A DNA stretch of 9,907 nt. Origin: Acidimicrobiaceae bacterium (GTDB taxonomy: Bacteria; Actinomycetota; Acidimicrobiia; Acidimicrobiales; RAAP-2). Under the pieces are notes generated by a model that searched no databases, was not told the DNA's origin, and saw nothing but the letters and a program-made list of their open reading frames with translations. The stretch lies in assembly GCA_003133005.1 (NCBI GenBank), contig PKZI01000053.1, positions 1 through 9,907 of the forward strand. The letters run 5' to 3'. Below, in pieces: positions 1-7,001 of this stretch; position 1 is the first letter of the stretch, and every line of letters begins with the position of its first letter. A program made the position numbers and the translations under genes.

Positions 1-948
1 GTCGAGATGGGCCAGTACAACGACTTGCCGCACTTACTCTCACCCGTGGTCGTTGATCCGAAGAAGGCGGCCAACATTCTCGCGTGGGCGGTAAAGGAGA
101 TGGAGCGTCGTTACGGCCTGCTCGCAGAGAGTGGCGCACGTGACATTACGAGCTACCAGCAGATGATCGCGCGCGGCGAGATCAACCACCCTGCTTCGAC
201 GCGTGAAATGGTGGCGAGTGTGTTCGAAGAGGCGACGGGGCTCGTCAGTGACCTCGAAGAACCGCTCGGTCCCGAAGAACTGCCCTACATCGTCATCGTC
301 GTCGATGAGCTCAACGACCTGATGATGGTCGCCGCGCGCGACGTCGAGGAATCCGTCGTGCGCATTGCTCAGATGGCGCGGGCCGTTGGTATTCATCTCG
401 TCCTCGCGACCCAACGTCCGAGCGTGAACGTGATCACCGGCGTCATCAAGGCCAACATTCCGAGTCGAATGGCCTTTGCGGTGTCCTCGCTCGCCGACAG
501 TCGCGTCATCTTGGACCAAGCGGGTGCCGAGCGACTGATTGGTAAGGGCGACATGCTGCTCGTGACCGCGTCGAGCAATATCGCTCGTCGCCTGCAGTCG
601 CCGTGGGTCTCCGAAGAGGAAGTCCGTCGCGTCGTCGAGTTCTGGCGTGCCCAGGGGGGGCGCCAGGAGACCGTCGTCGCCCTCGACGTCGCGCCTCAGT
701 ACTCGTCATCGTCGTCGGGCGCGGGAGACGACGATGACCAGATACTGCGACAAGCGCGTGAACTGGTGATCATGCACCAATCGGGATCAACGTCCATGCT
801 CCAGCGCAAACTTCGAATTGGCTTCGCGAGGGCCGGGCGTATAATGGACCAACTCGAACAGGAGGGTGTGGTCGCTGCTGGCGATGGATCGAAGGCTCGA
901 AAGGTGTTGATTACGCCAGAAGAGTTCGAACAGCAGTCTTCTCTCTAA
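1..948 (+). CDS. ftsK: DNA translocase FtsK, C-terminal part (5' truncated)
   Basis: FtsK is the septum-anchored hexameric ATPase that pumps chromosomal DNA during division and activates XerCD recombination. The reading frame is open from base 1, so the membrane domain and Walker A lie upstream; 315 residues are visible. They begin inside the RecA-like motor (NDLPHLLSPVVVDPKKA). Walker B is IVIVVDELND at about 289-318, with the Asp-Glu pair at 304-309; the usual motif is DELAD, so Asn replaces Ala. The conserved LATQRPSVNVITGVIKANIP block follows at about 400-460. A short Ser-rich then Asp-rich linker (about 700-738) joins the motor to the winged-helix gamma domain (about 745-915). Its recognition helix reads RIGFARAGRIMDQLE (811-855), with Ala where E. 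coli has the DNA-contacting Asn; this is the form I associate with actinobacterial FtsK. The gene ends with TAA, 3 bases before the next start. Identification is secure. Confidence 0.97.
   Translation, partial: VEMGQYNDLPHLLSPVVVDPKKAANILAWAVKEMERRYGLLAESGARDITSYQQMIARGEINHPASTREMVASVFEEATGLVSDLEEPLGPEELPYIVIVVDELNDLMMVAARDVEESVVRIAQMARAVGIHLVLATQRPSVNVITGVIKANIPSRMAFAVSSLADSRVILDQAGAERLIGKGDMLLVTASSNIARRLQSPWVSEEEVRRVVEFWRAQGGRQETVVALDVAPQYSSSSSGAGDDDDQILRQARELVIMHQSGSTSMLQRKLRIGFARAGRIMDQLEQEGVVAAGDGSKARKVLITPEEFEQQSSL
705..738. repeat. Perfect 12-base inverted repeat in the ftsK linker
   Basis: The arm GTCATCGTCGTC (705-716) is the exact reverse complement of GACGACGATGAC (727-738), with a 10-base loop GGGCGCGGGA between them. 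It lies in codons for the Ser-rich then Asp-rich linker between the FtsK motor and gamma domains. Ser codons (TCN) and Asp codons (GAY) are nearly complementary, so part of the symmetry follows from the peptide. It could form a stable mRNA hairpin. There is no U-run after it and it lies within a gene, so it is not called a terminator. Confidence 0.75.
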
Positions 949-951
949 TCA

Positions 952-2172
952 GTGCGGTCGCGACGTCCATCTTCTAGTACTCGCACGCGTGGCGTGTTCG
1001 CGCGCTTCTTCGCGCTGGTACTCGGGGCGGCCGTTGCAGTGGGTCTCATAGTGGGACTACAGATTCCCCTGCTGCATCCCACAGCGACCAGTCGGATCTC
1101 ACTCGCATCGCTTCATTTGAAGAACACCCAGCAACCTCTCGCGTGGCCGAACGTGGGCAGTGCGGCCGTGGTGATACCGTCGCTCGGCGTCGAGCGAAGT
1201 TGGCACAACAGTGTCCAGCCCATTGCGAGTCTCACGAAATTGATGACCGCCTACGTCGCACTCAAGAAGTTGCCGCTCGGTCGCGACGCGACGGGACCGT
1301 GTCTCACCATCAACGCAGACGACGTGAGCACGTACGAGGAGATGAAGGTCACCGATCAATCGAGCGTGGCGGTAGCGGACGGCGAGTCGCTCTGTGAACT
1401 CGACCTACTGAACGGACTGCTGGTGCACTCGGCGAGCAACTACGCGGTCCTACTCGCCGACATGGTCGCGGGAAACGTCACGTCATTCGTTGCACTGATG
1501 AATCAGAGCGCGAGCGCGCTAGGGCTTGTTGGTACGCACTACGCCGACGTGTCCGGCTTCAGCGACTTGTCGGTCTCGACCGCCCTTGATCAAGGTCGAC
1601 TCGCGGCGCTACTGATGGAGTCGCCGCTGGTGCGCGCAATTGTCGACCAGTCGACGGTGACGCTGCCGTACGCGGGGACGGTGGATACCTTCACGCCGTA
1701 CCTTGGAGTCGACAACGTGGTGGGCGTGAAGTCGGGACGTACCGCCGAGGCGGGAGGGTGCGACGTCATGGCGATGACCTTCGTCGATGGGACGTCGACC
1801 AAGATCGCCTACGCCGTCGTACTCGGCCAGCAAGGTGGTGACCTCCTTGGTCCGGCGGGTGAGGCGGCGCTCGCCCTCGACCAATCCGCGACGACCGAGC
1901 ATACGATTTTGCTCAGCCGTGGCACGATCGTGGGCACGCTCGGTTGGGGCGCGAGTCGCACGAACGTCATCGTGGGGCACGTGGCGAGTTTCTCGTGGTG
2001 GACCGCAAAGGATACGTTCAGTGCGAGCGTGCACCTACGTCGGATCTCGAGTGCGGTGCACCCGGGTGAGAGCGTGGGTTACGTGCTCGTGGCTGGCGCG
2101 AGCGGGCGTCGGGTGCCGCTCATCGCGAGTGGGCGCGCGGCCCCGCCGTCACTGTGGCAGCGCGTAACCTGA
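952..2172 (+). CDS. D-alanyl-D-alanine carboxypeptidase (peptidase S11, PBP5-like), membrane-anchored
   Basis: Enzymes of this family trim the terminal D-Ala from peptidoglycan pentapeptides outside the membrane, limiting cross-linking. The 406-residue protein has a basic N-terminus (MRSRRPSSS) and one hydrophobic segment at about residues 16-41 without a clear AxA cleavage site, so I infer a membrane anchor. The catalytic SxxK is S93-L-T-K96 in PIASLTKLMTAYVA. The third motif is K260-S-G (VGVKSGRTAEAGGC), a KSG variant of KTG. The second motif, normally SxN, reads S160-A-S-N163, so Asn is displaced by one position. About 120 residues follow the KSG motif and I do not recognise a domain there. 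The GTG start lies 3 bases after the ftsK stop, which implies co-transcription; a second GTG at 994 would still keep the hydrophobic segment. The family call is solid. Which Dac paralogue this is, and whether it is fully active, is uncertain. Confidence 0.88.
   Translation: MRSRRPSSSTRTRGVFARFFALVLGAAVAVGLIVGLQIPLLHPTATSRISLASLHLKNTQQPLAWPNVGSAAVVIPSLGVERSWHNSVQPIASLTKLMTAYVALKKLPLGRDATGPCLTINADDVSTYEEMKVTDQSSVAVADGESLCELDLLNGLLVHSASNYAVLLADMVAGNVTSFVALMNQSASALGLVGTHYADVSGFSDLSVSTALDQGRLAALLMESPLVRAIVDQSTVTLPYAGTVDTFTPYLGVDNVVGVKSGRTAEAGGCDVMAMTFVDGTSTKIAYAVVLGQQGGDLLGPAGEAALALDQSATTEHTILLSRGTIVGTLGWGASRTNVIVGHVASFSWWTAKDTFSASVHLRRISSAVHPGESVGYVLVAGASGRRVPLIASGRAAPPSLWQRVT
2165..2170 (+). promoter_or_regulatory. 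Candidate leaderless -10 element (TAACCT) for thrB
   Basis: TAACCT fits the actinobacterial TANNNT -10 consensus. It is followed by exactly 6 bases and then the thrB GTG at 2177, so a transcript starting at the GTG would be leaderless. It overlaps the end of the carboxypeptidase gene. I see no convincing -35 hexamer and no Shine-Dalgarno sequence. The same spacing recurs before miaB and dapD. This is inference from sequence only. Confidence 0.5.
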
Positions 2173-2176
2173 GTCG

Positions 2177-3022
2177 GTGCGAAGTCGCGTCCCCGCCAGT
2201 TCGGCCAATTTGGGTCCGGGTTTTGACGCCATCGCGGTGGCGCTGAATCTCTACGTCGAGGTGACGATCGAACTCGCTGACGAGTTCGCCATCACGAGCG
2301 AGGGAAACGGTGCGGGAGTCTTCGACGACGATCAGAATCTCGCCGCCGTCGTGGCGACATCGATTCTTGGACATTCGAATTTCAACTTGCACGTGAAGTC
2401 CGAGATTCCGGTCTCGAGGGGACTCGGTTCTTCGGCTGCGTTGGCGCTCGCTGCCGCTGGCGCCGCCGGCGCGACGGATCCGCTTCGTGTCGCCGCATCG
2501 ATTGACGGACACGCCGAGAACGCGGGCGCGTCAATGCTCGGTGGCCTGGTCGCCGCGGGAGTGCGTGACAGCGAGGTCGCCGCACGTTCCCTGGTCCTCG
2601 ACGACGTGTGGCGTTTCGTGGTCGTCGTTCCCGAGACGCAACTAAAAACCGCCGACGCGCGCCGCGTACTTCCTTCTTCGGTGCCTTTTAGCGACGCGGT
2701 CGCGAATCTCAGTGCACTCGGTCTGCTCCTCGCGGGACTGGCGAACCACGAAGCCTTCGTACCGTGGTCCATGGACGACACCTTGCACCAGCCGTATCGG
2801 ATGGAGTTGCTTGATTTCGCGCGTCCCTTGCTCGAGTGCTTGCGCGACGCGGGTGCACGTGGCTCGTGTTGGTCTGGAGCGGGATCGTCGATGCTCGGTC
2901 TGTGCGAGGTCGCCGCGGCCCCGCACGTCGCCGAAGCAGCCCGGCAGTTTCTGCTGGCGCACTCAGAACCGGGCGATGTGCTCGTTCTCGAAGCGGACCG
3001 CGCGGGTCTGGTCATCCTTTGA
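2177..3022 (+). CDS. thrB: Homoserine kinase ThrB (GHMP kinase)
   Basis: ThrB phosphorylates L-homoserine with ATP to give O-phosphohomoserine, the substrate of threonine synthase, in the cytoplasm. The 281-residue protein is slightly short for the family (about 290-310). It shows the GHMP hallmarks in order: the N-terminal VPASSANLGPGFD (residues 5-17), the glycine-rich ATP loop PVSRGLGSSAALAL (78-91), HAENAGASMLGGLV (112-125), DTLHQPYR (201-208), and the C-terminal motif SGAGSSMLGL (233-242), where SGAGPT or SGAGPS is more usual. The GTG start puts the first GHMP motif at the expected place and lies 4 bases after the previous stop, with TAACCT 6 bases upstream. Its TGA overlaps the TTG start of the exporter gene, so the two are probably coupled. 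The other threonine genes (hom, thrC) are not in the window. HisK- or mevalonate-type GHMP kinases are less likely given the LHQPYR motif. Confidence 0.95.
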   Translation: MRSRVPASSANLGPGFDAIAVALNLYVEVTIELADEFAITSEGNGAGVFDDDQNLAAVVATSILGHSNFNLHVKSEIPVSRGLGSSAALALAAAGAAGATDPLRVAASIDGHAENAGASMLGGLVAAGVRDSEVAARSLVLDDVWRFVVVVPETQLKTADARRVLPSSVPFSDAVANLSALGLLLAGLANHEAFVPWSMDDTLHQPYRMELLDFARPLLECLRDAGARGSCWSGAGSSMLGLCEVAAAPHVAEAARQFLLAHSEPGDVLVLEADRAGLVIL

Positions 3023-3897
3023 ACTCGACGTCGAACAACGAGTCTCGTAACTCGTTCGTAGGTGCGGGTCTGGTCTTGTTCGCGGCGTCGTTCATTCCCT
3101 GGTCCGCTGCGCTCGCGCAAGCTGCCTTCGGAACCATTGGGCCCTCGGCGTCGAGTTCGTGGCGTTTCTTGCTCGGCGCGGTGATGCTGCTCGCCATTGC
3201 CCGCCCGAAGTTCCGTCGTTTCACGCGACATCAGTGGATCGGTGCCGTCGCGTTCGGCACCGCCGTTGCCTTCATGAACCAATCGTTCTACCAAGCGATC
3301 GCGCGAATTCCACTCGGCACGGCGGTCGTGATCGAATTCCTCGGGCCGCTACTCGTGGCGGCGCTCGGGAAGCGATCCTGGCGTCACTTCGGCTTCGTGC
3401 TGGTGGCGGGCGCGGGCGTGGTTGCGCTCTCGCACCCTGGTGGGGGTCTCACGTGGCCGGGCGCGCTGTTCGCCGTGTGCGCAGGGCTCGGCTGGGCGCT
3501 GTACCTCTTCGCGTCCCAGCGCCTGGGGGGCTCGACGACCGGACTCGAAGGACTGGCCCTGGGCGTTTCGGTCGCCGCCCTGTGGACACTGCCCTTTGAC
3601 ATTACGAGTGCGCACGTCGTTTCCTCGCACCCTTACGTGCTGGGACGTCTGACGCTGGTAGCGCTGATGTCCCTCGTCCTCGGTTTCGGCGCTGAGTTGT
3701 CGGCGCTGCGTCGTTTGAAACCCTCCGTTGTTGGGGTGCTGGTGGCATTTGATCCTGCGATTGCGTTCTTCGTGGGTTGGTTGCTGCTTTCGGACAGATT
3801 TAGCGTGTGGGACCTCGTGGGTCTCGCGTGCGTCATGTTCGCGAGCGTCGGCGTGACGCGTGATTCGGCCCGCGAACTCGTCGAAATCGCTGGGTAG
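3019..3897 (+). CDS. EamA/DMT-family exporter, RhtA-like (possible homoserine/threonine exporter)
   Basis: This is a polytopic membrane protein of 292 residues, close to the usual EamA length, with two repeats at about residues 15-138 and 146-279 and about ten hydrophobic segments. It resembles E. coli RhtA, the threonine/homoserine exporter, in several places: FMNQSFYQAIARIPLGTAVV (85-104), EFLGPLLVAAL (106-116), GWALYLFASQR (158-168) and LKPSVVGVLVAFDPAIAF (233-250). I chose TTG at 3019 as the start. It overlaps the thrB stop as TTGA, and the next in-frame start-like codon (TTG 3076) would cut into the first membrane segment. The frame stays open upstream to 2836, but that part runs inside thrB and looks like shadow coding. 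Coupling to homoserine kinase supports an aspartate-family substrate, but EamA substrates cannot be read from sequence alone. Confidence 0.85.
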   Translation: MNSTSNNESRNSFVGAGLVLFAASFIPWSAALAQAAFGTIGPSASSSWRFLLGAVMLLAIARPKFRRFTRHQWIGAVAFGTAVAFMNQSFYQAIARIPLGTAVVIEFLGPLLVAALGKRSWRHFGFVLVAGAGVVALSHPGGGLTWPGALFAVCAGLGWALYLFASQRLGGSTTGLEGLALGVSVAALWTLPFDITSAHVVSSHPYVLGRLTLVALMSLVLGFGAELSALRRLKPSVVGVLVAFDPAIAFFVGWLLLSDRFSVWDLVGLACVMFASVGVTRDSARELVEIAG

Positions 3898-3900
3898 GCT
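3895..3900 (+). promoter_or_regulatory. Candidate leaderless -10 element (TAGGCT) for miaB
   Basis: TAGGCT matches TANNNT and stands exactly 6 bases before the miaB GTG at 3907. Its first three bases are the TAG stop of the exporter gene, so the TA pair has another explanation. No Shine-Dalgarno sequence precedes the GTG and no clear -35 is seen. It would start the miaB-miaA-dapF-hflX-dapC run as a leaderless mRNA. This is inference only. Confidence 0.5.
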
Positions 3901-3906
3901 GGAACG

Positions 3907-5298
3907 GTGGCGACGCCGAAAACCTTCAGTATTCGCACCTTTGGCTGCCAGATGAACGAACACGACTCCGAACGTCTGGCGGGACTCTTGGTGGCGGACG
4001 GACTGGTACCCGCGACGAGCGAGCGCGACGCGGACGTCGTAGTGCTCAACACGTGCACCATTCGTGAGAACGCCGACCTCAAGCTCTACAGCGCGCTCGG
4101 TCATCTCAAGGCGCTCAAGCAGGAGCGTCCGGACATGCAAATTGCGGTCGGCGGGTGCATGGCCCAAAAGGACCGTGGGGCTATTCAAGAGCGCGCGAAC
4201 TGGGTCGACGTGGTCTTTGGCACCCACAACGTGAACGCCGCACCCGCGTTGTTGCGCCGGGCACGAAGCGACGGGTCACTCGTCGAGGTACTGGACGAGC
4301 CCGATCCGGTGTCGAACCGCGAGATGGCACCCGCCCTCTACGCGGTGCGCGAGACGCCGTTCGCCGCGTGGATCACCATTCAGACGGGCTGTGACAATTC
4401 CTGTGCGTACTGCATCGTGCCCTCGGTGCGCGGTCGAGAGATCAGTCGACCCATGGACGATTTGATCGAAGAGGCCACGATGCTCGCGAACGCGGGCGTG
4501 GTCGAACTCACGGTGCTCGGACAGAACGTCAACTCCTATGGTCGCGACATCACCAAGCGAGGCCCTTTGTTCGCCGCACTTCTTCGCGCGTTGGGTGAGG
4601 TGGAGGGCATTGAACGCATTCGCTTCACGAGTCCGCACCCCAAGGACTTGCGCCCCGAGACCATCGCCGCCATGGCCGAGACGGCGAACGTCTGTCCACA
4701 ACTTCACCTGCCCATGCAGCACGGCTCAAACCGCGTACTGCGCGCGATGCGGCGCGGTTACACCATCGAGCGCTACCTCGAGCGTTTGGCCCAGGCGCGC
4801 GCCGCGCTGCCAGACCTCGCGGTGACGACTGATTTGATCGTGGGCTTTCCCGGAGAGACGGAGGCGGAGTTCGAAGAGTTACTCGAGGCGGTGAGCGTGG
4901 CTCAGTTCGATTCAGCCTTCACCTTCATCTTCTCACCGCGCGAAGGAACGCGTGCTGCACTGTTGACCAACGAATTCATTGCCGACGACGTCATCAAGGA
5001 GCGTTTCGAACGACTCAAGCACGTCCTCGATCGCTCGGCGTTGAAGAAGCACGCGGCGCGTGAAGGACTTCTCGAAGAAGTACTGGTCGAAGGTCCCTCG
5101 CGGCGCAACGCCGCAATGTTGTCGGGACGCACTCGACAAGGAAAACTCATCCATTTTCCTCTCGTCGAAGGAGTTCGAGCGGGTTCTCTCGTGCACGCGC
5201 GCGTCAACCACGGCGCGCCCTATCACCTGATTGGCGAGATCGAGAGCGTCGTGCGCGCACCTCGACACAAGATTCGAATACCGCTGCTCGTCTCGTGA
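3907..5298 (+). CDS. miaB: tRNA-2-methylthio-N6-dimethylallyladenosine synthase MiaB
   Basis: MiaB is a radical-SAM methylthiotransferase that converts i6A37 to ms2i6A37 in tRNAs reading UNN codons. The 463-residue protein has the full architecture. The N-terminal UPF0004 domain carries the three Cys of the auxiliary cluster: C14 (TFGCQMN), C50 (LNTCTIREN) and C84 (GGCMAQ). The radical-SAM motif CxxxCxxC is C162, C166, C169 in QTGCDNSCAYCIVPSVRGRE. The VTDLIVGFPGET-type segment reads VTTDLIVGFPGETEAEFE. The C-terminal TRAM domain spans about residues 395-455 (VEGPSRRNAAMLSGRTRQGK). Its length and VPSVRGRE/LGQNVNSYG signatures fit MiaB rather than RimO or MtaB. The GTG start lies 9 bases after the exporter stop and puts C14 at the family's usual place. 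The TGA overlaps the miaA GTG as GTGA, so the two enzymes for successive steps on A37 are probably coupled. Confidence 0.97.
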   Translation: MATPKTFSIRTFGCQMNEHDSERLAGLLVADGLVPATSERDADVVVLNTCTIRENADLKLYSALGHLKALKQERPDMQIAVGGCMAQKDRGAIQERANWVDVVFGTHNVNAAPALLRRARSDGSLVEVLDEPDPVSNREMAPALYAVRETPFAAWITIQTGCDNSCAYCIVPSVRGREISRPMDDLIEEATMLANAGVVELTVLGQNVNSYGRDITKRGPLFAALLRALGEVEGIERIRFTSPHPKDLRPETIAAMAETANVCPQLHLPMQHGSNRVLRAMRRGYTIERYLERLAQARAALPDLAVTTDLIVGFPGETEAEFEELLEAVSVAQFDSAFTFIFSPREGTRAALLTNEFIADDVIKERFERLKHVLDRSALKKHAAREGLLEEVLVEGPSRRNAAMLSGRTRQGKLIHFPLVEGVRAGSLVHARVNHGAPYHLIGEIESVVRAPRHKIRIPLLVS

Positions 5299-6227
5299 GA
5301 AATCACGGCGGTCCCGCCGTCGCCCTGGTGGGAACCACCGCGTCAGGAAAGTCGGCGCTCGCGCACCAACTCTGCCTGGAGAACCCTGACGTCGCCATTC
5401 TCTGCGTGGACGCAATGACCGTCTATCGGGGTATGGATAGAGGCACCGCGAAGCCCACGCGCGCACAGCGCGACGAGGTGGACTACCACCTTCTCGACCT
5501 CATTGAACCAAGCGAGGAGTACACCCTTTATGAGTTCCAACACGCCGCGCGCGAGGCGGCCGCGCAGGTCTGGCAACTGGGCGGCGCGGTGCTCTACGTA
5601 GGCGGCACCGGACTCTACGGACGTGCGGTGCTCGACAACTTTGACATCCCGCGTCAGTACCCTGAGGTGCGTGCCGCGCTCGAAGAGCGCAAGGGCGACC
5701 TCGCGGGCCTCTTCGCGCAGTTGTCCGCGCTCGACCCGCTCGCGGCGAGTCGTATGGAGCCCACCAACGAACGACGCATCATCAGGGCTCTCGAGGTGAC
5801 CTTGGGCAGCGGTGACGCGTTTTCCTCCTACGGTCCCGGACTTCGCTCCTACGGGCCGGTGCGTGTCGTCCAAGTGGGGCTGCGCACAGATTTCGACGTG
5901 CTCGACGAACGAATCGAGCGGCGTTTTCTTACCTGGATGCGTGAGGGCTTGCTCGACGAAGTTCGAGCGTTACGTGCGTCGCCGGGTGGACTAAGTCGCA
6001 CGGCGCGTCAAGCGGTGGGCTACCGCGAACTACTGCGCCACCTCGAAGAGGGGTCGGACCTGGACGAGTGTGTGCGTGACGCGATTACACAGAGCAAGCG
6101 ACTCGCGCGACGTCAGCGCTCGTGGTTCTCGCGCGATCCCCGCATTGAATGGTTCGACGAACCTGATCTCGCGGCCAAACGGCTCCTCGAGGTTCTGAAC
6201 AGTCCCGATGGCTTCGTGAGAGACTAG
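5295..6227 (+). CDS. miaA: tRNA dimethylallyltransferase MiaA
   Basis: MiaA transfers a dimethylallyl group from DMAPP to N6 of A37 in UNN-reading tRNAs, producing the substrate of MiaB encoded just upstream. The 310-residue protein starts with the P-loop GTTASGKS (residues 13-20). Next comes the catalytic-Asp region D39-AMTVYRGMDRGTAKP, where most family members have DSMQVYRGMDIGTAKP; Ser and Gln are replaced by Ala and Thr, but Asp39 is kept. Further motifs are YVGGTGLYGRAVLDN (about 100-115), ERRIIRALEV (about 159-168), RQAVGYRELL and the C-terminal tRNA-contacting RRQRSWFSRDPRIEWFD. The insertion domain between is of normal size. The GTG start overlaps the miaB stop by 4 bases (GTGA) and leaves only seven residues before the P-loop strand. 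No Shine-Dalgarno sequence is visible, which fits translational coupling. Identification is secure. Confidence 0.95.
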   Translation: MRNHGGPAVALVGTTASGKSALAHQLCLENPDVAILCVDAMTVYRGMDRGTAKPTRAQRDEVDYHLLDLIEPSEEYTLYEFQHAAREAAAQVWQLGGAVLYVGGTGLYGRAVLDNFDIPRQYPEVRAALEERKGDLAGLFAQLSALDPLAASRMEPTNERRIIRALEVTLGSGDAFSSYGPGLRSYGPVRVVQVGLRTDFDVLDERIERRFLTWMREGLLDEVRALRASPGGLSRTARQAVGYRELLRHLEEGSDLDECVRDAITQSKRLARRQRSWFSRDPRIEWFDEPDLAAKRLLEVLNSPDGFVRD

Positions 6228-6233
6228 GTAGTA

Positions 6234-7001
6234 ATGGGTCTTCGAACACTGCAGAAATGGCACGGCGCGGGCAACGACTTCCTCGTGGACGTGGTGGAAC
6301 CCGGCGACGGTATCTGGTGGAACGGCGAGCGCGCGCAACGAGCGTGTCACCGCTCCTTCGGCGTTGGTGCCGATGGCGTCTTGGTGGCTACTTTGGGTGC
6401 GCCGGTCACCATGGTGCTCTACAACGCAGACGGGAGCGTGGCGGAGATGTCCGGCAACGGGATACGCTGCCTCGCCGCGGCGGTGCGTCGCGCGACCAAG
6501 GCCGACTGGGACGAACTCGAGGTGCTCACGGACGCGGGCGAGCGTCACGTCGAACTCACGATGGACGGCGACGCGGGTTATGGGCGCGTGGACATGGGTG
6601 AGGTGTCGTTCTCGTCGACACTCGCGGGTGCGCTCGGTGTGGCGAACGTGGGCAACCCTCATGTCGTCGTGCTCGACGATGCGTCCTGGGACGTGCGAAC
6701 CCGCGAAGAGAAGGCGGCGTCGTTCGCTGATCAGCTCGGTGGCGCCAACGTGGAGTTCGTGACGGTGCTGGACAAAAGTCGTGCGAGGATTCGAGTGATT
6801 GAACGCGGGGTTGGTTGGACCTTGGCGTGTGGCACCGGATCGGTCGCGACCGCCGCGGTGCTGCACCGTGATGGTCTAGTGGATTCCGAAGTCACCATTG
6901 AAAACCCGGGGGGTGACCTCATGGTGAAACTCGGTGCCGATGGCGCGTCACTCGCGGGTCCCGTGCAGTTCGTCGCCGACGTGGGGTGGCTCGAAGCGTG
7001 A
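6234..7001 (+). CDS. dapF: Diaminopimelate epimerase DapF (Ser at the first catalytic Cys position)
   Basis: DapF is a PLP-independent epimerase that interconverts LL- and meso-diaminopimelate, the last step before lysine and the peptidoglycan cross-linking residue. The 255-residue protein has the substrate-binding blocks KWHGAGNDF (residues 8-16), GVGADGVL (43-50), YNADGS (63-68), NPHVVV (141-146), NVEFV (172-176), and ERGVG...ACGTGS with the second catalytic Cys at C199. The first catalytic Cys, normally in CGNG, is Ser here: EMSGNGIRC, with TCC at 6450-6452 (residue 73, by chance the H. influenzae number). All other substrate-contact motifs are present. The ATG follows the miaA stop by 6 bases, with only a weak AGGT upstream. 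The TGA overlaps the hflX GTG. The assignment as DapF is firm; whether the Ser form is a fully active epimerase is open. Confidence 0.94.
   Translation: MGLRTLQKWHGAGNDFLVDVVEPGDGIWWNGERAQRACHRSFGVGADGVLVATLGAPVTMVLYNADGSVAEMSGNGIRCLAAAVRRATKADWDELEVLTDAGERHVELTMDGDAGYGRVDMGEVSFSSTLAGALGVANVGNPHVVVLDDASWDVRTREEKAASFADQLGGANVEFVTVLDKSRARIRVIERGVGWTLACGTGSVATAAVLHRDGLVDSEVTIENPGGDLMVKLGADGASLAGPVQFVADVGWLEA

Noticed and set aside
654..660. Run of seven G in ftsK, a possible slippage or phase-variation site
   Set aside because: The frame is intact on both sides and encodes normal FtsK sequence. A single G7 in GC-rich DNA is not evidence of switching.
2836..3018. N-terminal extension of the exporter frame, about 61 codons inside thrB
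   Set aside because: The extension is Arg/Gly/Ser-rich, hydrophilic and unlike EamA N-termini. TTG 3019 gives a normal-length protein and a TTGA junction.
3037..3056. Inverted repeat AACGAGT / ACTCGTT with 6-base loop just after the thrB stop, as a terminator or attenuator
   Set aside because: It has only 7 base pairs, no U-run, and lies within the exporter's first codons where termination would be counterproductive. Such short repeats are common here.
2332..3294. Long minus-strand open frame (320 codons) opposite thrB and the exporter gene
   Set aside because: It is Arg/Ser/Pro-rich with no recognisable domain, spans a gene junction, and is a typical shadow of GC-rich coding sequence. The + strand genes are unambiguous.
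3349..4227. Minus-strand open frame (292 codons) opposite the exporter and miaB
   Set aside because: It is His/Arg/Glu-rich low-complexity translation with no motif, opposite two secure genes.
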